Shown here: in pieces, positions 60,217 to 64,000 of the stretch | How the letters are laid out: each line of letters starts with the position of its first letter | Position numbering within the stretch: position 1 is the first letter of the stretch | Notes under the pieces: model-generated | Told to the model about the DNA's origin: nothing | The model's database searches: none | Seen by the model: the letters and a program-made list of their open reading frames with translations, nothing else | Made by a program: the position numbers and the translations under genes | Assembly: GCF_018332715.1 (NCBI RefSeq) | Contig: NZ_BOQP01000016.1 | Span: 186,001-250,000 of the forward strand | Source: Winogradskya consettensis | GTDB lineage: Bacteria > Actinomycetota > Actinomycetes > Mycobacteriales > Micromonosporaceae | DNA length: 64,000 nucleotides | Reading direction: 5' to 3'

Positions 60217-61635
60217 ATGGGGGAGAGAGCGTGGCCTGGGCGGATTGTGCCGGTTGCGGTGCCGGGGCTGGGGATGCTGGCTCTGGGGCTGGCCGGGGCT
60301 ACGCGGTCGATGCTGAGCTGGGACGAGATTGCCACCGTGGATGTGGCGCGGCGGTCGGTGCCGCAGATCTGGCGGCTGATGCAGCACATCGACGGGGTAT
60401 TCGGGCCCTATTACCTGCTCATGCATTTCTGGACCGGGATCGCCGGGCGCGGGGTGCTCGAGGTTCGGCTGCCGTCCATTGTGGCCATGGCGGGGGCGGC
60501 CGCGCTGACCGGTGAGCTCGGGCGGCGTCTTTTCGGGACGGTGGCCGGGCTGGTCGGTGGGCTCGTGTTCTGCGCAGTTCCCAACATTTCACGGTACGCC
60601 GCGGAGGCTCGGCCGTACGCCATGGCCTGTCTGGTCTCGGTGGTGAGTTTGATTCTGCTGCATCGGGCGTTGAGCCGGCCGGGGAAGGCGCGCTGGCTCG
60701 CGTACGGTGCGGCGGTGGTGGGTCTGGGGCTGAGTCATGTCATCGCTCTGACCGCGCTGGGGGCTCATGGTGCGGTGGTGCTGATGTGCCGGCGGCGGGC
60801 GATCGGGGCGTGGGGTGTCAGTGTCGCGGTGGCGCTGGTGGTGCTCGGGCCGATCTTCTGGCTGGGGTCGGGGCAGCGGGGTGCGCAACTGCACTGGGTG
60901 CCACCGATGACCGTGGAGGCGGTGCGGAACTTCCCGGTGAAGCTGACCGGGTCGGCCGAGGTGGCGTGGCTGCTGATCGGGCTGGCCGTCACGGCGGGGT
61001 GGCGGGCGCGGCGGCACGTCCTCGCGATGGCGTTCGCGGCGGTGGTCCCGCTCGGGGTGATTCTTGTGGTGTCCGCGCACGGGCCGTCGTTCTGGGTGAA
61101 CCGGTATCTGCTGTTCGTGCTCGCGCCGACAGCGATCCTGGCGGCGGTCGCGCTGTGCCGGGCCGGGACTGCCCGGGTCGTCGTCGTGTTGCTTCTGCTG
61201 GCCGCCGTCGCGTACCCGGCGCAGTGGACCGTGCGCGGGCGGACCGTGAAGAACGGCACCGACGACCGCAGTGTCGCCCGGATCATCCGGGCCGGTCAGC
61301 AGCCCGGCGACGGCATCATCTACCGGCCGGGGTCGCGGACGTTGCGGCCCGGCGTCGACTACTACCTGCGCGATGATCCGGGGCGGCCGCGGGATCTGCT
61401 GCTGCGCCGGGACGCCGCCGACGAGGCCAGCCTGGTCGCGGGGGAGTGGCCGGGCACGGCGGACCGGCTCGGGGCGGGGCGGGTGTGGCTGCTCGTCGGG
61501 GCACGGGAGGAGGATCCGCTCGCGCATCGGGGGGATCTGGCGGCGGTGCTGCGTACCCGTTATGTGCGGGCCGGCGTCTGGCAGGTCAAGCGGGGGACGC
61601 TCGCGCTCTTTGTCCCGCGTACGGTGGGACCGTGA
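60217..61635 (+). CDS. GT39/PMT-like membrane glycosyltransferase
   Basis: 472 residues with about nine to ten membrane helices. After the first helix comes MLSWDEIATVDVARRSVPQI, the Asp-Glu catalytic loop of PMT/ArnT-type enzymes, followed by GPYYLLMHFWTGIAGRGVLEVRLPS split over the loop and next helix, and the RYAAEARPYAMA segment typical of this family. The C-terminal 110 residues are extracytoplasmic. It moves sugar from a polyprenyl-phosphate donor to lipid or protein. GTGA overlap with the next gene. Confidence 0.85.
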   Translation: MGERAWPGRIVPVAVPGLGMLALGLAGATRSMLSWDEIATVDVARRSVPQIWRLMQHIDGVFGPYYLLMHFWTGIAGRGVLEVRLPSIVAMAGAAALTGELGRRLFGTVAGLVGGLVFCAVPNISRYAAEARPYAMACLVSVVSLILLHRALSRPGKARWLAYGAAVVGLGLSHVIALTALGAHGAVVLMCRRRAIGAWGVSVAVALVVLGPIFWLGSGQRGAQLHWVPPMTVEAVRNFPVKLTGSAEVAWLLIGLAVTAGWRARRHVLAMAFAAVVPLGVILVVSAHGPSFWVNRYLLFVLAPTAILAAVALCRAGTARVVVVLLLLAAVAYPAQWTVRGRTVKNGTDDRSVARIIRAGQQPGDGIIYRPGSRTLRPGVDYYLRDDPGRPRDLLLRRDAADEASLVAGEWPGTADRLGAGRVWLLVGAREEDPLAHRGDLAAVLRTRYVRAGVWQVKRGTLALFVPRTVGP

Positions 61636-62225
61636 CCCAGGACAATCTCTGGCTACGCCAGCTCGCGCAGAACCCCGGACACTCCCGCAACTACGTTCAG
61701 CGGTTCCGGGACCTCGCCGCGAACGGTGCCGACCTGGCCGGGGAGGGCCGCCTGATCGACGCCATGGTGCCCCGGGGCGCCCGCATCCTCGACGCGGGCT
61801 GCGGCACCGGCCGGATCGGCGGCTATCTGGCGGGTGCGGGCCACCAGGTGACCGGTGTCGACCTGGACCCGGTGCTGATCGCCGAGGCGAACGCCCAGCA
61901 CCCGGCCTCGACCTGGCTGGTCGGCGATCTGGCCGAGTGGGAATCACCCGGCCCCGGATTCGACGTCGTCGTCTGCGGTGGCAACGTGATGGCGTTCCTG
62001 GCACCCGCCACCCGGGTCGAGGTGCTGCGCCGGTTCGCTGCCCACCTGGCCGAGGGCGGGCGTGCGGTCATCGGTTTCGGAGCGGGGCGCGGCTACGAGT
62101 TCGGCGACTTCCTGGCCGACGCGAAGACGGCCGGCTTCACCGAGGATCTCCTGCTCGCGACCTGGGACCTGCGTCCCTTCACCGAGCGCGCCGACTTCCT
62201 GGTGGCCGTCCTCACTCCGGCGTGA
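61632..62225 (+). CDS. Class I SAM-dependent methyltransferase
   Basis: 197 residues from GTG 61632 (overlaps the previous stop). SAM motif I is ILDAGCGTGRIGGYLAGAG, followed by VTGVDLDPVLIAEANAQ, VVVCGGNVMAFLAP and RVEVLRRFAAHLAEGGRAVI. It is the short, single-domain form, cytosolic. GTGA overlap with the next gene. The substrate is unknown; the operon links it to the membrane glycosyltransferase by position only. Confidence 0.88.
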   Translation: MTQDNLWLRQLAQNPGHSRNYVQRFRDLAANGADLAGEGRLIDAMVPRGARILDAGCGTGRIGGYLAGAGHQVTGVDLDPVLIAEANAQHPASTWLVGDLAEWESPGPGFDVVVCGGNVMAFLAPATRVEVLRRFAAHLAEGGRAVIGFGAGRGYEFGDFLADAKTAGFTEDLLLATWDLRPFTERADFLVAVLTPA

Positions 62226-62758
62226 CCGCCCCCGGCGAGTGGTCCGGCATTGCGGACCTGCTCCGGCGGGTGCCGGTGCCGGTGCCGCCCGGTGCGGGCC
62301 CGGTGCTGGGTGCGACCGACGAGCAGATCGCTTCGATCGCCGGACACTACGAGAGTCCACTTCCCGATGTGTACGTGCGATGGCTGCGCTTCTGCAACGG
62401 AACGCCGGCCGGTCCCGGAGGGCTCTACGGTGCCGGGACGTCATGGGACGGGCTCGACGCGCTGCGGATCCTGCAACGCCATCCTTGCTGGGCCACGCTC
62501 GGCTGGATACCCGTCGCGGGAGACGGCAACGGCAACACCTACATCCTCGACACGGATGCCGTCTATTTCGTGGAGGCGATGGACGAGAGTGAACCGGCCT
62601 ACACAGCGGCCGGCAGCCTCCCCGTCTTTCTCCGCTTCCTGCTGGAAAAGGAGCTCGGCGAGACCAGGTGGCCCTTCGACGCGGCATATGTCACCGCCGC
62701 GGATCCCGGCATCCTGAGCGTCACGGATTCCGGGTTGCTGCCCTGGCTCAGTTGGTAG
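62222..62758 (+). CDS. SMI1/KNR4 (SUKH)-like protein
   Basis: 178 residues from GTG 62222 (overlaps the previous stop). The pattern ATDEQIASIAGHYESPLPDV, YVRWLRFCNGTPAGPGGLYG, WIPVAGDGNGNTYILD and LPVFLRFLLEKELG is that of SUKH proteins, many of which are immunity proteins against nuclease toxins. No toxin is next to it here, so an orphan immunity or house-keeping role are both possible. Cytosolic. Confidence 0.75.
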   Translation: MTAPGEWSGIADLLRRVPVPVPPGAGPVLGATDEQIASIAGHYESPLPDVYVRWLRFCNGTPAGPGGLYGAGTSWDGLDALRILQRHPCWATLGWIPVAGDGNGNTYILDTDAVYFVEAMDESEPAYTAAGSLPVFLRFLLEKELGETRWPFDAAYVTAADPGILSVTDSGLLPWLSW

Positions 62759-63039
62759 GGAAGTCGACGCTGCGGGCGATCTGCTCGCCGGGCTGGTGGC
62801 CGTCCTGCTCGACCGTCGCGGTGTGGACGGTGGTCGAGCAGGGGTTCGTAGCCGGTGATGCCCTCGATGGCGTACTTCGCCGCGGCGTAGTGGCCGAAAG
62901 CCCGGGCTCCGGCGCGGAGGTGGACCCGGTGGTCGTGGACCGCACCACCGGGCACCCCCTCGACGACGCCGACGCGTACGTCTTCACCGCCGGCCCGGCC
63001 GCCGGTGAGGCGATGCGCAACCGCTATGGCCCGGCCGGC
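62759..63039 (-). pseudogene. Possible remnant of a short-chain dehydrogenase
   Basis: No intact gene in 281 bases. On the minus strand around 62865-62910 the frame reads RAFGHYAAAKYAIEGITGY, which fits the SDR Y-x-x-x-K catalytic stretch, but the sequence before and after does not continue the fold and no start or NAD motif is present. On the plus strand HPLDDADAYVFTAGPAAGEA is protein-like but unrecognised. A remnant is the best guess. Confidence 0.3.
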
Positions 63040-64000
63040 TCACGCTGACGGCGTCGCCAGGGTGGGATAGTCGGTGTAGCCGCGGTGATCGCCGCCGAAG
63101 GCCGCCGCGAAGTCCGGGGTGTTGAACGGCCCACCTGCCGCGAGCCGGGCGGGCAGGTCCGGGTTCGCCAGGAACAGCGCACCGTACGCGATGACGTCAG
63201 CAGTCCCGTCCTCGATGAGCTGGAGTGCGTCCACCCCGGTCGGGGCGGGCTTCGTGGCCGGGTTGAGGATGAACGTCGCCGGCCATTCCGCACGCAGCCG
63301 CCTCGTCAGGTCGCGATCGGTGCTCTCCATGACGTGCAGGTAGGCGAGCCCGAGCGGGGCCAGCCGGGCGACCAGCGCGAGGTAGGTCTCCTCGACGTCG
63401 TGCTCGGCGATGTCGTTCGTCGTGTTGTGCGGGGAGATCCGGAAGCCGACCTTGTCCCCGCCGACAGCCTCGGCGACCGCGGCTGCGACCTCGACGGCGA
63501 ACCGGATCCGGCCCTCGACCGAGCCACCCCATCCGTCCGTACGCCGGTTCGCGTTCACGGACAGGAACTGCTGGACCAGGTATCCGTTGGCGCCGTGGAT
63601 CTCGACGCCGTCGAAGCCCGCGGCGATCGCGTTGCGTGCCGCGTCTGCGAAGTCGCGGATCGTCTCGGCGATCTCCTGCGCGGACAACTCTTTCGGCGTG
63701 GTCAGGTCCTGCAGGCCGGTGTCGGTGAAGACCTGCCCGCTCGCGGCGACCGCGGACGGCGCGACCGGGGTCAGGCCGTCGGGCAGCAGGCTGGGGTGCC
63801 CGATCCGGCCGCCGTGCATGAGCTGCGCGAAGATCACGCCGCCCTCCGCGTGCACGGCGTCGGTGACCTTGCGCCACGCCGCGACCTGCTCGGCGGAGTG
63901 CAGGCCCGGCGTGTTCGTGTAGCCCTGGCCGACCACCGACGGCTGCACGCCCTCGGTGATGATCAGGCCCGCGCCCGCCCGCTGCGCGTAGTAGGTGGCC
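63040..64000 (-). CDS. Old Yellow Enzyme-type NADH:flavin oxidoreductase (5' partial)
   Basis: The frame is open to the window end, so the N-terminal strand and start are missing; about 320 residues are visible. YYAQRAGAGLIITEG, VTDAVHAEGGVIFAQLMHGG, DGVEIHGANGYLVQQFLS and NRRTDGWGGSVEGRIRF are the FMN and substrate sites of OYE/NemA-like ene-reductases; VGFRISPHNTTNDI and DVIAYGALFLANPDLPARL complete the barrel. It reduces activated C=C bonds or nitro compounds with NAD(P)H in the cytosol. The stop overlaps plus-strand open sequence at 63040-63048. Confidence 0.92.
   Translation of the reverse strand, partial: ATYYAQRAGAGLIITEGVQPSVVGQGYTNTPGLHSAEQVAAWRKVTDAVHAEGGVIFAQLMHGGRIGHPSLLPDGLTPVAPSAVAASGQVFTDTGLQDLTTPKELSAQEIAETIRDFADAARNAIAAGFDGVEIHGANGYLVQQFLSVNANRRTDGWGGSVEGRIRFAVEVAAAVAEAVGGDKVGFRISPHNTTNDIAEHDVEETYLALVARLAPLGLAYLHVMESTDRDLTRRLRAEWPATFILNPATKPAPTGVDALQLIEDGTADVIAYGALFLANPDLPARLAAGGPFNTPDFAAAFGGDHRGYTDYPTLATPSA

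Overview
The window is GC-rich DNA (high third-position GC, GTG and TTG starts, many ATGA, GTGA and TGATG overlaps) from an actinobacterium. Family content points to a filamentous actinomycete, possibly Micromonosporaceae (Actinoplanes-like): a likely mycothiol-linked DsbA-fold protein, ClgR/ClpP, SARP and LAL regulators, a serine/threonine kinase fused to a ricin lectin, WXG100-type secretion substrates and DUF3618. The genus is inference. I see no rRNA, convincing tRNA, CRISPR array, prophage or replication origin. It reads as chromosome, with one IS5-type insertion sequence and one decayed transposase near 52.5-54.0 kb.

Layout. 0-6.3 kb: DsbA-fold protein (partial), TetR regulator divergent from an alpha/beta hydrolase with an operator-like repeat between them, a kinase-lectin fusion with a coupled small gene, and Kup. 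6.4-10.3 kb: a four-gene polyamine-type ABC operon (potA-D-B-C order). 10.4-13.0 kb: a small membrane protein coupled to an HTH-TPR protein, then clpP and a clgR-like gene. 13.1-15.9 kb: a serine hydrolase and a membrane diguanylate cyclase. 16.0-18.2 kb: a compact toxin cassette (YbaB-like, WXG100-like, WXG-like carrier, EndoU nuclease, probable immunity protein). 18.2-25.0 kb: small membrane proteins, a 2H phosphoesterase, DUF3618, an orphan E1-alpha dehydrogenase subunit, FprA, and a secreted PQQ-type sugar dehydrogenase. 25.1-30.9 kb: three large regulators (LuxR, SARP, LAL), all with in-frame tandem repeats. 30.9-36.9 kb: hydrolases, FAD monooxygenase, aldo/keto reductase, and a DeoR/MFS pair. 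37.3-44.1 kb: a D-Ala-D-Ala carboxypeptidase with a huge proline-rich N-terminus, a GH5 cellulase, and an ECF sigma/anti-sigma pair. 44.2-46.0 kb: an XRE regulator followed by two internally deleted genes (HxlR and methyltransferase). 46.0-51.1 kb: a DeoR-controlled sugar ABC operon ending in a SIS-domain isomerase/deaminase. 52.5-54.0 kb: IS and IS remnant. 54.0-58.7 kb: a membrane GT2 polysaccharide synthase fused to an EAL domain, divergent from a membrane-anchored GH18 chitinase with two chitin-binding-like modules. 58.7-64.0 kb: hypothetical gene, class A beta-lactamase-like protein, a GT39-like/methyltransferase/SUKH-like operon and an Old Yellow Enzyme (partial).

How the parts may work together. 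The most interesting locus is the GT2-EAL/GH18 pair, which looks like a cyclic-di-GMP-linked cell-surface polysaccharide system. A diguanylate cyclase with an apparent inhibitory I-site lies about 40 kb away in the same window. Second is the EndoU cassette, where carrier and nuclease sit in one reading frame separated by a single TGA. Third is the pair of neighbouring genes (45.0-46.0 kb) that each appear to have lost a central segment in frame. All family assignments rest on motif recognition by eye; no database search was run.
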